Source: JAVZLH01 sp049700435 (lineage in GTDB: Archaea > Thermoproteota > Bathyarchaeia > Bathyarchaeales > Bathycorpusculaceae). From it: DNA of 64,000 bases. A program made the position numbers and the translations under genes. Where the stretch lies: the NCBI GenBank assembly GCA_049700435.1, contig JBNAVK010000001.1, positions 27,220-91,219 on the forward strand. The letters run 5' to 3'. Shown in pieces: positions 14,986-23,781 of this stretch. The notes beneath the pieces were generated by a model. It searched no databases, was not told the DNA's origin, and saw nothing but the letters and a program-made list of their open reading frames with translations. Position 1 is the first letter of the stretch, and each line of letters opens with the position of its first letter.

Positions 14986-16521
14986 TTACAATATTGGTGT
15001 GAGCCTAACTCGGCAACCTCTGGAAGCACCCGGCTCCACAACATAAATGCTGGTTATAGGCTTCTTTCCGTAAAATATTATTGCCCCGTTTTTCTCCTCT
15101 ATCTTAAAATGTAAATTTAGAACGTCAGCTAAAACTTTCGTTATTTCAGGAAAACTGGGCACCGCTACGTAAATCATCAAGTCCTTTCCTCCTTTATTCG
15201 CAATCACTGACCGCCCAATGGCAGATGGCATAAGTTCAGCTCTGACATACCATACCAAGGATACAAGATTATCAGTACTCAAAATGTGAAATATGTTTTT
15301 GCCGAGCTTATTTGCCAGACCCATAGAGACTTCCATATAATGATTGAAATTTTTTACAGGGTCTGATGCTTCTACTACGGGATCTGTCCAAATTACTACA
15401 TATGGTTTGCTGGAGTCAATAAACGGGTTGGGAAAAGTTATTATTCGAGAACATTCATCAAAACTTTCTTCTCCCGTAAAACGAGTGACTTGCTTTCTTA
15501 TGTCTTCGGGGCCGCATCCAATTGGTGGAACAACGATGAGTCCTCTATTCCTCATTATGAAGCTTGCCGCTGTAGGAATAAGAACCGCGAATAACGCGTC
15601 AAGTGGAACGTTTTCGCCCAACTCATATAAAACCGAAGCGCCCCTAGGATAACCTTTCCCACCCAAGATTTCATCAAGCTCCGGAATCCCGCTTGGATAA
15701 TGAGTTGGAGTACCCCTAGGAGCCTCAAACGTTGGAGGGTTCTCCATTTCTTTTACACTGAAAGGTGGGAATACTTTGAAGCCTTTGTGCATTGTGCAAA
15801 GGAATTTTTGTCTTTCAAGTTTAGTTCCTCGCATTTTTTTTATTTCTATTTCTCTGATGAGCATGTCGTTGTAGTAATCTTTCTTCAGGACGATGACACC
15901 GTCGGCGACAAACTCCTCAATGCTTATACCTAGCCTTTCGCCTCCAGTTGGGACTTCTATGATGAGAAGTGTTGTGCATCCCAATTGCCTAACAAGCTTA
16001 CCGAGAATGTTGTGAAGTATGCTTCTCGCCTCAATCGGCTCCTTAAAAGCCTGCGCCATAGCACTAAAAGAGTCAATAACAAGTCTTTTGGCGTTTGACG
16101 CCGCCACTTCCTCAAGAATCATTTCCAAAACAGTTGACAAACCCTTCTCTGTCACAGTAGTGAAGTCCAAAACTTTCAATTTTCCACGGACATCTTCGAT
16201 GTCAAACCCAAAAACCTTAGATATATTATGAAAAATAGTCTCTTCGCTCTCCGCAAAAGAAACATAAATCCCGTTCTCCCCGTAATCCTTCACTCCACGA
16301 TAAAGAAACTGCATACCAAAAATAGTCTTACCCGTACCCGGATTTCCAGCCAAAAGAACAAGGCTTCCTTTAGGAAACCCCCCTTCAATTAGCTGGTCCA
16401 AGCCGTCTATGCCTGTGGGGACGCGCTCATCCACCACAGAACTTACGGTGAATTTAGTTTCAATTACTTCTGTTTCTGCATGTCCGTTTGTCATGTAGCA
16501 ACGCCAACTTTTCCTTTGCAT
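14986..16521 (-). CDS. KaiC/RadA-superfamily ATPase with a degenerate second domain
   Basis: A 511-residue double-domain protein. The first domain (about 30-265) has a good Walker A, GNPGTGKTIFGMQFL, a catalytic Glu pair in SFAESEET and a Walker B-like LVIDSFSAMAQ. The second starts with PSGIPELDEILGGKGYPRG, the KaiC linker, but where a P-loop should follow reads ELGENVPLDAL with no GKT/S. Such archaeal KaiC-like proteins are thought to be signalling ATPases; no target is known. ATG 16521 directly follows AAAAGG; ATG 16494 is an alternative. It stands alone between rps19e and a divergent small gene. Confidence 0.8.
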   Translation of the reverse strand: MQRKSWRCYMTNGHAETEVIETKFTVSSVVDERVPTGIDGLDQLIEGGFPKGSLVLLAGNPGTGKTIFGMQFLYRGVKDYGENGIYVSFAESEETIFHNISKVFGFDIEDVRGKLKVLDFTTVTEKGLSTVLEMILEEVAASNAKRLVIDSFSAMAQAFKEPIEARSILHNILGKLVRQLGCTTLLIIEVPTGGERLGISIEEFVADGVIVLKKDYYNDMLIREIEIKKMRGTKLERQKFLCTMHKGFKVFPPFSVKEMENPPTFEAPRGTPTHYPSGIPELDEILGGKGYPRGASVLYELGENVPLDALFAVLIPTAASFIMRNRGLIVVPPIGCGPEDIRKQVTRFTGEESFDECSRIITFPNPFIDSSKPYVVIWTDPVVEASDPVKNFNHYMEVSMGLANKLGKNIFHILSTDNLVSLVWYVRAELMPSAIGRSVIANKGGKDLMIYVAVPSFPEITKVLADVLNLHFKIEEKNGAIIFYGKKPITSIYVVEPGASRGCRVRLTPIL

Positions 16522-16596
16522 CCTTTTTATTTAAGACTATTGAATTTTTTCTACATATTTTCCCTCCATCTTTTAAACGCACTTAACTTAGCAATA

Positions 16597-16607
16597 GTTT
16601 ATATATC
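16597..16607 (+). promoter_or_regulatory. TATA box for the TIGR04076 gene
   Basis: The bases gtttatatatc give a strong TATA match in the divergent gap. Transcription would begin near 16629, leaving a 50-base leader with GAGGTG just before the ATG. Confidence 0.5.
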
Positions 16608-16677
16608 CCAGCCACCAGTTGTTGATTGCCAACATTTTAATATCCTAAAACACGCATATTTTCAACGAGGTGCCAAA

Positions 16678-16947
16678 ATGCCATACAAAGTTATTTTAAC
16701 CGTGAAAGAATCCCGAGGAAACTGCCCCTACTACAAGGTTGGAGACAAAATAACATTTGAGGAACCAGAAATCATCAAAGAGGAAAGTGACAGGCTATGC
16801 CTCTACGCGCTTATGGCTATGGCTCCATACCTCACAGCCTTATGCAGAGACACTCCAGCACAAGACTGGATAAACTACAAGGAAACCATACAATGTCCAG
16901 ACTCAGATAGACCAGTTATTTTCAAAGTGGAAAGAAAACCTATTTAA
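16678..16947 (+). CDS. TIGR04076-family small protein
   Basis: An 89-residue protein, MPYKVILTVKESRGNCPYYK then VGDKITFEEPEI, LCLYALMAMAPYL and PVIFKVERK. The pattern of an early Cys, a VGD turn and a central Cys before a helical MAPYL segment fits the TIGR04076 family of unknown function, often next to redox or radical enzymes. The ATG follows GAGGTG; the longer frame reading from 16480 overlaps the KaiC-like gene and is not used. Confidence 0.7.
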   Translation: MPYKVILTVKESRGNCPYYKVGDKITFEEPEIIKEESDRLCLYALMAMAPYLTALCRDTPAQDWINYKETIQCPDSDRPVIFKVERKPI

Positions 16948-16973
16948 ACCAAAATTAGCCCAGAACTTTTTCT

Positions 16974-17273
16974 TTATTTGGGCGGTTTAAAGCGTTTTTC
17001 CCGACGTTTGTAAAGGACAAGCGTGTGTCCCCTAATTTCTACAAGGGTTGCTCCAGTTTGGTCAGCAATTGACGAGGCAATCGCATTAGCCTTGTTTTCA
17101 TCAAGTGCACTTTTCAAAATTTTGACTTTAACCATTTCCCTCTGTTCTAGCTGCTTTTCAATTTCCGTAATTAAATCCTTTGAAACCCCGCTTTTTCCAA
17201 CCCATACAGTTGGCTTTTCCTGGGTCATTTCTCTTTTGATGCGGCGTTTCATGCCCGCCGTCAGTTTACTCAT
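16974..17273 (-). CDS. YhbY/CRS1 (CRM-domain) RNA-binding protein
   Basis: A 99-residue single CRM domain: LTAGMKRRIKREMTQEKPTV, VWVGKSGVSKDLITEIEKQL, VKVKIL and ADQTGATLVEIRGHTLVLYK, containing the GxxG-type loop used for RNA binding. Bacterial YhbY binds the pre-50S subunit. It overlaps the rnp4 stop by four bases (ATGA), so the pair is cotranscribed. Confidence 0.92.
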   Translation of the reverse strand: MSKLTAGMKRRIKREMTQEKPTVWVGKSGVSKDLITEIEKQLEQREMVKVKILKSALDENKANAIASSIADQTGATLVEIRGHTLVLYKRREKRFKPPK

Positions 17274-17593
17274 GTCCTAGTTTTCTCCTTAACATCCTTC
17301 AACGGTATCCGCATATGTTTCCCACAGTTAAAGCACGTAACCACAACATGCGGCTCCCTTTTCTGCTTTACCCGCACACGACAATTAACGCCGGGCAAAA
17401 TAAAGCTTTTACAATGTCTACAAACTTGTCGCCTATACTCTTTGGGCAAGCGAACCCTTGCAGCCATCGCTATCCTTCGGGCTACGTCAACGTAACGCTG
17501 AGCCAAAACAGGGTCTTCCGAATAAATCTCGTTGGCTAAACTGAAAAGCGTACGAATACGACTTAAAGCAATTCGCCTAGTATCGTCATCCAT
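17270..17593 (-). CDS. rnp4: RNase P protein component 4 (Rpp21)
   Basis: Protein subunit of archaeal RNase P, which matures tRNA 5' ends. The 107 residues have an N-terminal helical part (IALSRIRTLFSLANEIY, LAQRYVDVARRIAMAARV) and a zinc ribbon with CRHC near residue 58 and CFNCGKHMRIPL near residue 87. Starts with ATG. Immediately upstream of yhbY and downstream of an unrecognised gene and tRNA-Gly. Confidence 0.94.
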   Translation of the reverse strand: MDDDTRRIALSRIRTLFSLANEIYSEDPVLAQRYVDVARRIAMAARVRLPKEYRRQVCRHCKSFILPGVNCRVRVKQKREPHVVVTCFNCGKHMRIPLKDVKEKTRT

Positions 17594-17617
17594 GCTTGGG
17601 TCCGCCGAAACTTAGTA

Positions 17618-18037
17618 TTACTCTGCTGCATTACCAAAATTAGCTTTTTCGGAAGCTTTCCCACGAACCTTTTGAATGAGCAATGAGGTAAGATATCTCG
17701 CTGGTGAAAAGATTGGAGAAATAACATCTAAATCCCTTCTCCCCAGTTCCTTAACGATGAACTCTTTAATGTCCTCGTGCAAAACATACCTCTGCTTTCC
17801 ACCTTTACCTTTAATTAGAATTTTTGTCTGCTTGAAGACCTCACCATCGGCACAATCTAGAAAAATGTACAAAGTGTTTTCGGAGGTGAAAAGAAATCTT
17901 AAGGCCAAAGGAGGCTTTGAAAGGGGAGCCCGCTGCAAAAAGTACACAACACTTCTAGGGCGCAGAGTAACTGCAAGCTTTTTAAAATCATCCCAAGTTT
18001 TTATGCAAACGACTCTTCCTAAAGCTTCAATCGCCAC
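17618..18037 (-). CDS. Unrecognised conserved-looking archaeal protein
   Basis: A 139-residue soluble protein without a family I recognise. Visible features are IKTWDDFKKLAVTLRPRSV, YFLQRAPLSKPPLALRFLFT, LYIFLDCADGEVFKQTKILI and YVLHEDIKEFIVKELG, suggesting alternating beta strands and helices. The GTG start sits directly on an AGGTGA motif. It lies in the minus-strand run tRNA-Gly, this gene, rnp4, yhbY, so a role in RNA maturation is possible but unsupported. Confidence 0.5.
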   Translation of the reverse strand: MAIEALGRVVCIKTWDDFKKLAVTLRPRSVVYFLQRAPLSKPPLALRFLFTSENTLYIFLDCADGEVFKQTKILIKGKGGKQRYVLHEDIKEFIVKELGRRDLDVISPIFSPARYLTSLLIQKVRGKASEKANFGNAAE

Positions 18038-18067
18038 TCACCTGCTACGATTATCTCCTTGAAAGAG

Positions 18068-18141
18068 TGCGGCCGCCGGGATTTGAACCCGGGTCGCCGG
18101 CTTGGGAGGCCGAAGTCCTAACCAAGCTAGACTACGGCCGC
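18068..18141 (-). tRNA. tRNA-Gly (anticodon CCC)
   Basis: The minus strand folds as a 74-base cloverleaf. The acceptor stem is GCGGCCG/CGGCCGC with discriminator A; the D arm closes with GTC/GAC. The anticodon stem TCGGC/GCCGG (first pair U-G) encloses CTCCCAA, so the anticodon is CCC; the T arm is CCGGG-TTCAAAT-CCCGG. There is no intron and CCA is not encoded. It reads GGG codons. Confidence 0.95.
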
Positions 18142-18190
18142 AGTCTCACGCTAAAATTATTATTTTTGGTGTTGTAAATGTTTTTGTTGG

Positions 18191-19603
18191 TTATCTCTTG
18201 GTTTGGAGATATTTGAAGCGTTGAACTAGGGCTGAAAGGGCTTTCGCGGCTCTTTCTGGTGTTGGGTAGACTGGCAAACCGCTTTTTGTCCAAGGGCTTA
18301 TGTCTAAATCTCTTGTTGGATGCGGCGTCACAAGCACCATTGGTTTTTTAACTTTTTCCATAGTTTTAAGCATAGTCTCGCGGTATTCTTCGGCGAAAAT
18401 TTCCCGTGTTACAACCGCGAACGGGTCATATTCCAATATCATGAACGCGTCAACCGTCCTAGACATCACATCAATAATCTGCGGGTGAACCTTTGACGCT
18501 TGTCCAAAGGGGAGCCAAACCAAATCCACAGGGTTAGAAAACCCAGAGAATGGAGGAATCAAACCCCTCAAAATCTCTTTAATCTCCAATACAGCTTCGT
18601 CTGGCAGTTTCTCTACTTTCAGACCGAGCATTTCGCAAGCGTCCGAAGCTGCGACCCCAGCTCCTCCAGCTCCAACTATTATGCCAACCCTGTTTCCACT
18701 TGGCAGGTAAGGGCATTTAAAAGCCATTGTTAAATCAATCAACTCCTCAATTCCATGAGCAGATATTATTCCCGACTGTTTGAAGACTGCCTCGTGAATT
18801 GCATAATTTCCCGCCAACGAGCCAGTATGAGAAAAAGCGGCTCTCGCCGCGGCTTCTGTTTTTCCAGCCTTCCAGACAATAATCGGCTTGTTTTTAGCCG
18901 CTTCCTTTGCAACTTCCATGAAAGTTCTTCCATCTTTTACTCCTTCAATGTAGGCGGAAATTATGTTTGTCTTGGAGTCTGAGCCTAAATATTTGAGAAC
19001 GTCGGTAAATGTTAGGTCGGACTGGTTTCCGATGCTTAAAACTTTGCTGAAGCGGAGCCCACGTTCATAACCAACAATTATAATGTGCTCGCTTACCCAG
19101 CCGCTTTGGGAAACAGCCGCAACATCCCCGCTTTCCTCAGTCAACCCATCAACATAAGGAAGAATGGTGTTAAGCCCCACCTCTGGACAGTACAAGCCCA
19201 TGCAGTTTGGACCAATAATGCGTGTTCCCCTTCTCCTCGCAGTTTTCACCATCTCCGCCTCTATCCTTTTTCCATCATCGCCTAGTTCTCCAAAACCCGC
19301 AGCATGAATAACGACAAACTTAACGCCCTTTTTTGAGCATTCCTCAACAGCTTTCGGCGTTACATGAGCAGGTATTGTAATTATAGCTAGGTCTATTTCT
19401 TCAGGGATGTCTAACACGCTTGGATAAGCTTTGAAGCCTCGGATTTCCCCTCCCTTTGGGTTAACCAAGAAAAGCTTGCTTTTCAAATGGCATTCGATGA
19501 AACTGTTTAAGAACAGTCCTCCAGATTTGAGTTTGTCCTCTGATGCGCCAATCAACGCTACCGTCCTCGGGTTAAACATTAAATCCAGCGAGGTCGAGTT
19601 CAT
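18191..19603 (-). CDS. ADP-forming acyl-CoA synthetase, alpha subunit
   Basis: A 470-residue protein with a CoA-binding Rossmann domain (TVALIGASEDKLKSGG, LFLVNPKG), a succinyl-CoA-ligase-like domain (AVSQSGWVSEHI, SIGNQSDLTFTDVLKYL) and the phosphohistidine loop AAFSHTGSLAG. ADP-forming synthetases convert acyl-CoA, ADP and Pi to acid and ATP through a phospho-His intermediate. It ends without the ATP-grasp beta domain, and no beta gene is adjacent. The acyl specificity is unknown. It is downstream of the MaoC gene on the same strand. Confidence 0.88.
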   Translation of the reverse strand: MNSTSLDLMFNPRTVALIGASEDKLKSGGLFLNSFIECHLKSKLFLVNPKGGEIRGFKAYPSVLDIPEEIDLAIITIPAHVTPKAVEECSKKGVKFVVIHAAGFGELGDDGKRIEAEMVKTARRRGTRIIGPNCMGLYCPEVGLNTILPYVDGLTEESGDVAAVSQSGWVSEHIIIVGYERGLRFSKVLSIGNQSDLTFTDVLKYLGSDSKTNIISAYIEGVKDGRTFMEVAKEAAKNKPIIVWKAGKTEAAARAAFSHTGSLAGNYAIHEAVFKQSGIISAHGIEELIDLTMAFKCPYLPSGNRVGIIVGAGGAGVAASDACEMLGLKVEKLPDEAVLEIKEILRGLIPPFSGFSNPVDLVWLPFGQASKVHPQIIDVMSRTVDAFMILEYDPFAVVTREIFAEEYRETMLKTMEKVKKPMVLVTPHPTRDLDISPWTKSGLPVYPTPERAAKALSALVQRFKYLQTKR

Positions 19604-19668
19604 GTGTTTTCACATCCGTGATGTTACTGACAGCAAACAGTCGACGGTGAAAAATGTGTAATGAAGTT

Positions 19669-20136
19669 TTATTGTCCTTTTGTTCGCATGCTCACCATTA
19701 AGGCTGTTTCGTATGTTGCCACAACTTCGTCTCTCTGATTCTTCACAGCGTTCCTAAACTTCAATATCCCAGCGCCGGGTCTGCTTTTACTTGGTCTCGC
19801 TTCAATAATTTCCGACTCAACCCTTATGGTGTCACCTATAAAAACTGGAGCGATAAACCTAACATTGTCCAACCCAAGAAAAGCCAACACTTCCATTGAG
19901 GAACGCTCCCTAGTCCGCAGCGCCAGCCCAGATGCTACACTCAAAGTCAGCATTCCATGAGCTATTCTCTGGCCGAATGGGCTATTCTTCATATACTCAG
20001 CGTTTGTATGCAGTTCAGTCCAGTCTCCAGAAATGCCAGCAAACATCACCACATCAGCCTCGGTAATTGTTCTGCCCGGAGAAACAGCCTTCTCGCCTAC
20101 CCTAAAACCTTCAAGACAGCCTTCTTTTCCGCTCAT
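19669..20136 (-). CDS. MaoC-like (R)-specific enoyl-CoA hydratase family protein
   Basis: A hotdog-fold protein of about 155 residues with the hydratase-2 motif: AGISGDWTELHTNAEYMK (catalytic Asp and His), then FGQRIAHGMLTL. It may hydrate crotonyl-CoA or a related enoyl-CoA. The ATG at 20136 lies ten bases after GAGGTGG; TTG starts at 20142 and 20154 are less natural. It is divergent from the 4-hydroxybutyryl-CoA dehydratase gene, supporting a role in the same acyl-CoA chemistry. Confidence 0.85.
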   Translation of the reverse strand: MSGKEGCLEGFRVGEKAVSPGRTITEADVVMFAGISGDWTELHTNAEYMKNSPFGQRIAHGMLTLSVASGLALRTRERSSMEVLAFLGLDNVRFIAPVFIGDTIRVESEIIEARPSKSRPGAGILKFRNAVKNQRDEVVATYETALMVSMRTKGQ

Positions 20137-20257
20137 TGCCAATAACCACCTCAATAGCTTTTAGAAACTATTCAATAATCCAGCCGCATAATAGCATTTT
20201 GTTTCGCTTTGCACGGCACTGACGTAGAATGATGCCTTTTTGAAAATTAAAAGTTAA

Positions 20258-20268
20258 GCTTTAAAAAC
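20258..20268 (+). promoter_or_regulatory. TATA-like box for the 4-hydroxybutyryl-CoA dehydratase gene
   Basis: The bases gctttaaaaac predict a transcript from about 20289, with GGAGG in the 22-base leader before the ATG at 20311. The rest of the divergent gap shows no gene. Confidence 0.45.
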
Positions 20269-20310
20269 GCGGCTATACATACATACGGACACTAAACGGA
20301 GGTTTGAAAT

Positions 20311-21786
20311 ATGGCAATAAAAACTAAGGAAGACTACATTGAGAGACTTAAAAAAATGAAGAAAAATGTGTATATCGGTGGCGAAAAAGTAGATAGACTG
20401 GATAGGAGGCTTCAACCTGGAATAAATGTTATCTGCACGACCTTTGATATGGCTAATAACCCAGAGTTTGCTGATGTCTGCACGGCTACATCTCACATCA
20501 CTGGAGAAAAAATTAATCGTTTCTGCCATATTCACCAAAGCAAGGAGGACCTCCTAAAGAAGCAGGAAATGACTCGTCTACTTTGTCAACGTACCGGAGG
20601 CTGTATTCAACGTTGTATGGGAATAGACGCGATGAACGCCCTCTCAGTTGCCACAAAACTCATAGACATGCAATACAACACAAACTACTACAACCGTTTT
20701 ATTGATTACCTAAAATTTTTCCAAGAGAACGACATAGTTGCAAACTGCGCCCAAACAGATGTTAAAGGAGACAGAATAAAGAGACCTCATGAACAGAAGG
20801 ATCCCGACCTTTATCTGCGGGTTGTTGAGAAACGGGATGACGGCATCATTGTCCGGGGAGCTAAAGCGCATAATACCATTGCGCCTTACGCGGATGAGAT
20901 TATAGTTGTTCCGACACGCACTCTAACTAAGGAGGAAGGAGACTGGGCTGTTGCCTTTGCAATCCCAGCTGATACTGACGGAGTTAAGCTTGTTGTTCGT
21001 CCAGCATATCAGCGCAAAAGGGTAAAGCTAAACGCCCCCATTGTTGAGTATGGAGATGCAGAATCGCTTACAATATTTGACGATGTGTTCGTGCCATGGG
21101 AAAGAGTCTTCATGTGCGGCGAATGGGAATATGCAAGAGCACTAGCATTACTTTTCGCCCTCTACCATAGACACAGTTATACTGGTTGTAAACCAGCGGT
21201 AACCGATGTGCTTTGTGGCACCGCCGCCTTGGTCGCAGAATGCAACAACATCGAAAGAGAAAGCCATGTACGCGACAAACTATCCAAGTACATCGGCATA
21301 TCCGAACTTGTATACGCCGCTGGAATAGCCAGCGCACACCACGCTATTAAATCCCCGTCTGGAACTTACATTCCTGACCCCGTATATACAAATGCAGGAA
21401 GAAGATTAGCAGGAGAAAACATATACCATGAATACGAAATCTTGGCAGATCTGGCTGGAGGTCTTGCATGCACACTTCCCTTTGAAGAAGACTTCTACAA
21501 CGAAGAGACGGGACCTCTCCTCAATAAATACATAATGCGCAATCCAAATCTCTCGCCTGAATATGTGCATAGAGCATTCAGATTAGCTGAAAACGTTTTA
21601 GCTTCGGATCTCACGGGAGTTAATCAAGTGGCCGGTGTCCATGGTGGCGGATCGCCAATTATGGAAACAATTATGATGATGGGAACCTACAACATAGAGA
21701 AAGTTAAGGATATAGCTAGGTATCTTGCCGGAATAAAAAAGGAGTTGCCGAGGATAAAACGGGAGGATTTAGTGAAGTTCCTCTGA
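20311..21786 (+). CDS. abfD: 4-hydroxybutyryl-CoA dehydratase (FAD, 4Fe-4S)
   Basis: A 491-residue member of the HpaB/AbfD family. The four cluster ligands of the clostridial enzyme have counterparts: C98 and C102 in CIQRCMG, and H286 and C293 in HRHSYTGC. That separates it from flavin monooxygenases of the same fold, which lack them. The enzyme dehydrates 4-hydroxybutyryl-CoA and isomerises vinylacetyl-CoA to crotonyl-CoA. Other blocks: FADVCTATSHITGEKI, VPWERVFMCG and TGVNQVAGVHGGGSP. The ATG follows GGAGG. The next two genes can process crotonyl-CoA further. Confidence 0.9.
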   Translation: MAIKTKEDYIERLKKMKKNVYIGGEKVDRLDRRLQPGINVICTTFDMANNPEFADVCTATSHITGEKINRFCHIHQSKEDLLKKQEMTRLLCQRTGGCIQRCMGIDAMNALSVATKLIDMQYNTNYYNRFIDYLKFFQENDIVANCAQTDVKGDRIKRPHEQKDPDLYLRVVEKRDDGIIVRGAKAHNTIAPYADEIIVVPTRTLTKEEGDWAVAFAIPADTDGVKLVVRPAYQRKRVKLNAPIVEYGDAESLTIFDDVFVPWERVFMCGEWEYARALALLFALYHRHSYTGCKPAVTDVLCGTAALVAECNNIERESHVRDKLSKYIGISELVYAAGIASAHHAIKSPSGTYIPDPVYTNAGRRLAGENIYHEYEILADLAGGLACTLPFEEDFYNEETGPLLNKYIMRNPNLSPEYVHRAFRLAENVLASDLTGVNQVAGVHGGGSPIMETIMMMGTYNIEKVKDIARYLAGIKKELPRIKREDLVKFL

Positions 21787-21793
21787 TGCCGCC

Positions 21794-21819
21794 TTTTTTC
21801 CCTAATTTTATTATTTTAG
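21794..21819 (+). terminator. T-rich putative transcription terminator after abfD
   Basis: A run of six T (21794-21799) eight bases after the stop is followed by further T stretches (attttattatttta). T-rich tracts without hairpins terminate archaeal transcription. If it acts, the next genes need their own promoter. Confidence 0.4.
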
Positions 21820-21925
21820 AATATGTCTTTTAATATTATAATTGCGTTGAAGAATAGGCACAATTAGTGTAGAAACTTTTTTATTTCTAAAGTAATTGAT
21901 ACCCAAAAACGTAGAGGTGTCGGAT

Positions 21926-22816
21926 TTGTTGGAAAACATAAGGCATGTTGCTGTTATAGGTGCTGGAAGAATGGGAAGCCAAATAGCGCAACTGCTTTCG
22001 CGAGTAGGCAAATACTCCGTAACTATCGTCGATGTAAGCGATGAGCTAGTCAACAACGGATTGAAGTCCATAGAAGCTGATTTGAAACGATTTTTCGTTG
22101 ACAAAGGCAAAATGACCGAGAATGAAATGAGAGAGATTATTGCTCGAATTAAGGGCACAACAAGCATCGCCGAAGCGGCTAAAAACGCTGATTTCGTGAT
22201 AGAGGCTGCTATTGAAAACTTAGAAATAAAGAAGAAAATTTTTGCAGAACTTGACAAAAACGCTCCGCCAAACACGATTTTAGCTTCAAACACGTCGGGT
22301 TTGAGCATAACTGAAATGGCTTCTGCGACGAAAAGACCTGAAAAAGTTGCTGGTATGCACTTCTTTAATCCGGTGGCTGTAATGAAATTAGTGGAAGCTG
22401 TGAAAGGTGCATTCACCTCAGATGAAACAATAAACACTGTCTGCGAACTCGCCAAGAAACTCGGCAAAGAACCAGTTATCTGCAAAGACGTCAGCTACGG
22501 TTTCCTAGCTAATAGAGCATACGGCGGACTGATGAGAGAAGCCATTGAAATGGTATGGGAACGTGTAGCCTCACCAGAAGACATCGACAAGGCTTTGAAA
22601 CTTGGATACAACCTTCCTATGGGTCCGTTAGAGCTTGGCGACATGACAGGTTCATGGGGGCTCATGGCATCATCAGAACAAGATAGAATTAAAGAAATGG
22701 GTCCAGAGAAAGGAAGCTTGCATCCGCTTGTCAGGTGGATGGTGCGAGCTGGCTATACTGGTGGAACGGGAAAGAAGGGAATATACGCCTTCTGGAAGGA
22801 AGTTTTGTCAAAGTGA
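21926..22816 (+). CDS. 3-hydroxyacyl-CoA dehydrogenase
   Basis: NAD-dependent oxidation of (S)-3-hydroxybutyryl-CoA or related thioesters to 3-oxoacyl-CoA. VAVIGAGRMGSQIAQ is the NAD-binding loop; NTSGLSITEMA, GMHFFNPVAVMKLVE (catalytic His) and NRAYGGLMREAIEMV complete the family pattern. GAGGTG at 21914-21919 supports the TTG at 21926 over the TTG at 21896, giving 296 residues. Twenty-one bases separate it from the enoyl-CoA hydratase gene. Confidence 0.93.
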   Translation: MLENIRHVAVIGAGRMGSQIAQLLSRVGKYSVTIVDVSDELVNNGLKSIEADLKRFFVDKGKMTENEMREIIARIKGTTSIAEAAKNADFVIEAAIENLEIKKKIFAELDKNAPPNTILASNTSGLSITEMASATKRPEKVAGMHFFNPVAVMKLVEAVKGAFTSDETINTVCELAKKLGKEPVICKDVSYGFLANRAYGGLMREAIEMVWERVASPEDIDKALKLGYNLPMGPLELGDMTGSWGLMASSEQDRIKEMGPEKGSLHPLVRWMVRAGYTGGTGKKGIYAFWKEVLSK

Positions 22817-22837
22817 ACTTTAGAGGAGGAAACAAGT

Positions 22838-23620
22838 TTGAGCGAATTTAAAACAATCATCTACGAGAAAAAGGAAAATGTAGCTTGGATAACCCTTAAT
22901 CGACCCGAAGTTTTGAATGCACAAAACGACCAAATGCGGGAAGAACTTGTGCGCGCGTTTCAAGATGCACGAGACGATGAGAACATTCGCGTCATAGTGC
23001 TTACTGGAGCTGGCGACCGCGCGTTTAGTGCTGGTGCAGACATAAGCGAGTTTCCAAAGCTTGCCCCTTCCGACTTCATTAAGCGAAGCGGGAGGTTGCG
23101 ACCCTACGACGTTGTCAGAAGTATACCAAAACCAGTGATAGCCGCCGTAAACGGTTATGCTTTTGGCGGTGGCTGCGAATTAGCAATGGCATGCGATATA
23201 ATAATAGCTTCTGAAAACGCTTCATTCGGGCAACCAGAGGTAAGAGTTGGAGTGATACCCGGAGGCGGAGGTACACAGATGTTGCCGCGGCTTATAGGCG
23301 AGAAGATGGCTAAGGAAATGATTTTCACAGGGAAATCTATAACGGCTCAAGAAGCATATAGGCTTGGGTTGGTTAACAAGGTTGTTCCGAAGGAGAAGTT
23401 GATGGAAGAAGTTAACAGTTTAGTCGGAGAGCTTCTCAAAAGAAGCCCCATAATATTGGCGCTTGCAAAAATCGCCGTGAACAAAGCGATGGAAACAACT
23501 CTTAGTGAAGGACTAAAATGCGAAATTGACCTCTTCGAACTTTGCTTCAGCACTGAAGACCAGAAGGAAGCGTCAAAGGCGTTTATTGAAAAGAGACAAC
23601 CAGTATTCAAGGGAAGATAA
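22838..23620 (+). CDS. Enoyl-CoA hydratase (crotonase family)
   Basis: A 260-residue crotonase. ITLNRPEVLNAQN, GDRAFSAGADISEF (oxyanion hole), NGYAFGGGCELAMACD and FGQPEVRVGVIPGGGGTQ carry the fold and both catalytic glutamates (E in the PEV and CEL segments). It should hydrate crotonyl-CoA from the preceding pathway step. The TTG start follows GGAGG, close behind the dehydrogenase, so the two form an operon. Confidence 0.95.
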   Translation: MSEFKTIIYEKKENVAWITLNRPEVLNAQNDQMREELVRAFQDARDDENIRVIVLTGAGDRAFSAGADISEFPKLAPSDFIKRSGRLRPYDVVRSIPKPVIAAVNGYAFGGGCELAMACDIIIASENASFGQPEVRVGVIPGGGGTQMLPRLIGEKMAKEMIFTGKSITAQEAYRLGLVNKVVPKEKLMEEVNSLVGELLKRSPIILALAKIAVNKAMETTLSEGLKCEIDLFELCFSTEDQKEASKAFIEKRQPVFKGR

Positions 23621-23750
23621 ACGACGGTTAATCTGCTAAGAATAAAGTCTGGTCTTCGTTCCCAAATTTTTTATCCATATAAAAGACTTAAGTCTCTTAA
23701 TTGAAAATTCATGCAATCATCATTCAAATACGGACAACTTCCGCGAAAAT

Positions 23751-23759
23751 TTTAATTAT
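23751..23759 (+). promoter_or_regulatory. TATA-like box for the luciferase-like gene
   Basis: The bases tttaattat are centred about 27 bases before the ATG at 23782, predicting a leaderless transcript. No ribosome site is seen before that ATG, which agrees. Confidence 0.45.
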
Positions 23760-23781
23760 CAAGTCTAAATAAACCACCGTC

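Noticed and set aside
14872..15114. Plus-strand 80-residue open frame after rps19e
   Set aside because: It overlaps the end of the KaiC-like gene, has no recognised family, and its last third is the antisense of conserved KaiC-like sequence.
16480..16947. 155-residue frame containing the TIGR04076 protein
   Set aside because: The first 66 residues overlap the divergent KaiC-like gene and precede the TATA box and ribosome site; the real start is 16678.
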